Assembly: GCA_017424205.1 (NCBI GenBank)
Contig: JAFPAS010000301.1
Location: 1 to 7,175 of the forward strand
DNA: 7,175 nt
Origin: Prevotella sp.
GTDB taxonomy: Bacteria; Bacteroidota; Bacteroidia; Bacteroidales; Bacteroidaceae
Direction: 5' to 3'
The stretch's first letter is position 1; every line of letters begins with the position of its first letter. This document shows, one piece after another, positions 6,167-7,175 of the stretch. The position numbers were made by a program, and so were the translations under genes. The notes under the pieces are model-generated. The model did not search any database. It saw only the letters and a program-made list of their open reading frames with translations, and was not told the origin of the DNA.

Positions 6167-7175
6167 ATGAAAAAACTATTACTTTCAATGGCATTCCTCC
6201 TCGGAATGACTTCAATGGTTTCTGCACAGCAGACTGCGGAGAAACTTAACCGCGCTCCTGTCGCTGTGAAAACGGCTAAAGGCATACTGGTGTCGTGGCG
6301 CTCTCTTAACACAGATGCTGCGAGCACATCTTTTAGCGTCTATCGTAACGGGACACAGATAGCCTCTGCCATTTCGACTAAGACAAACCATCTCGATGCC
6401 GACGGCAAGCCAGGCGATACGTATCGCATTGTGGCAAGCACAGGCGAAGAAGCGTCAGCTACAGCATGGAGCAGCATGTACACCACCATCGACCTCCCGC
6501 GTCCAAATGCACGCAAGTCGTTTGCAGGCAAGACAACGGGTCGCTACCGTCCGGACGACATTTCAGTAGGCGATGTTGACGGCGACGGCGAGTATGAACT
6601 CGTATTGAAGTGGCTGCCAGACGACCAGCGCGACAGTGGCAAGAACGGATATTCTACGCCAGCCTATATTGACTGCTACGAGATGGACGGCACACGTCTC
6701 TGGCGCATCGACCTCGGTTTCGGCGTGCGCTCAGGCAACCACTATACCCAGTTCCTCGTCTACGACTTTGACGGCGACGGCAAGGCAGAAGTAATCTTCA
6801 AGACAGCAGCCGGAACGAAGGATGCCAATGGCAAGTATGTCAGCGAGGCTGCAACAGACAGCAAGATTAAAAGCATTGACAATACAGCTATCTCAGTCAA
6901 TTCAAACGGTCATGTGACTGACGGCGAGGAGTTTCTGACAGTCTTCAACGGACAGACGGGTGCTGCCATGCACACCATCTGGTATAGTCCAAACCGTGCA
7001 ATGGTCAACTTCCCGACATCTGACGGCACATACAGCAGCAGCTGGGGAAAAGACATAAGCTATAACCGCGGCGAACGCTATAATGCTGCCGTAGCTTACC
7101 TCGATGGACTCAGCAAACTGCCTTCAGCCATTATGCAGCGCGGTTATTATACTTATTGCTACATTTGGGCAGTCG
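6167..7175 (+). CDS. Secreted rhamnogalacturonan lyase, polysaccharide lyase family PL11 (3' partial)
   Basis: PL11 enzymes cut the alternating rhamnose-galacturonic acid backbone of rhamnogalacturonan-I, a pectin, by beta-elimination. The 336 visible residues are about half of the usual 600 or so; the frame is still open at the window edge. Residues 1-20 are a signal peptide (n-region MKK, hydrophobic core, cleavage predicted SA before Q21); there is no lipobox cysteine, so it is exported and not a lipoprotein. A fibronectin-III-like segment follows, seen in GILVSWRSLNTD...FSVYRNG at about 39-62. The catalytic propeller then begins with RYRPDDISVGDVDGDGEYELVLKW at 126-149. Two Asp-rich calcium-type loops, DVDGDGEYE (136-144) and DFDGDGKAE (200-208), HYTQF (192-196) and RGYY (325-328) are typical of YesW/YesX-type PL11 proteins. 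The ATG at 6167 is chosen because it alone keeps the charged n-region; AT-rich sequence precedes it without a Shine-Dalgarno match. No SusC/SusD pair is visible, and a possible T9SS C-terminal domain would lie outside the window. Confidence 0.94.
   Translation, partial: MKKLLLSMAFLLGMTSMVSAQQTAEKLNRAPVAVKTAKGILVSWRSLNTDAASTSFSVYRNGTQIASAISTKTNHLDADGKPGDTYRIVASTGEEASATAWSSMYTTIDLPRPNARKSFAGKTTGRYRPDDISVGDVDGDGEYELVLKWLPDDQRDSGKNGYSTPAYIDCYEMDGTRLWRIDLGFGVRSGNHYTQFLVYDFDGDGKAEVIFKTAAGTKDANGKYVSEAATDSKIKSIDNTAISVNSNGHVTDGEEFLTVFNGQTGAAMHTIWYSPNRAMVNFPTSDGTYSSSWGKDISYNRGERYNAAVAYLDGLSKLPSAIMQRGYYTYCYIWAV

Overview
The window looks like a Bacteroidota genome, most likely a Prevotella-type member of the Bacteroidales. 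The reasons are a SprA-type outer-membrane translocon gene, which is confined to that phylum, AT-rich translation starts without clear Shine-Dalgarno sequences, moderate GC content, and a pectin-degrading lyase typical of gut or rumen members. The genus is an inference from style and not a proof.

All three recognisable genes lie on the + strand. Positions 1-4484 hold the C-terminal 1493 residues of SprA (called Sov in Porphyromonas), the giant beta-barrel of the type IX secretion system (T9SS); its start lies left of the window. After a 130-bp gap filled with an octamer repeat array comes a complete gene (4615-5988) for a penicillin-binding protein 4 / DacB-type D-Ala-D-Ala carboxypeptidase of peptidase family S13, with a signal peptide and all three active-site motifs. 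After a second gap of 178 bp, also rich in short repeats and inverted repeats, comes the first 336 residues of a secreted family PL11 rhamnogalacturonan lyase (6167 to the right edge), which is cut by the window end.

The first two genes both serve the cell envelope: SprA carries folded T9SS cargo across the outer membrane, and DacB trims or cleaves peptidoglycan in the periplasm. The lyase is an exported enzyme attacking the rhamnogalacturonan-I backbone of pectin. Whether it is a T9SS cargo cannot be decided, because its C-terminus is outside the window. No RNA genes, insertion sequences or CRISPR arrays were seen. The genes are of known families. The least explained sequence is the repeat structure in the two intergenic gaps, each beginning at or within two bases of the upstream stop codon.
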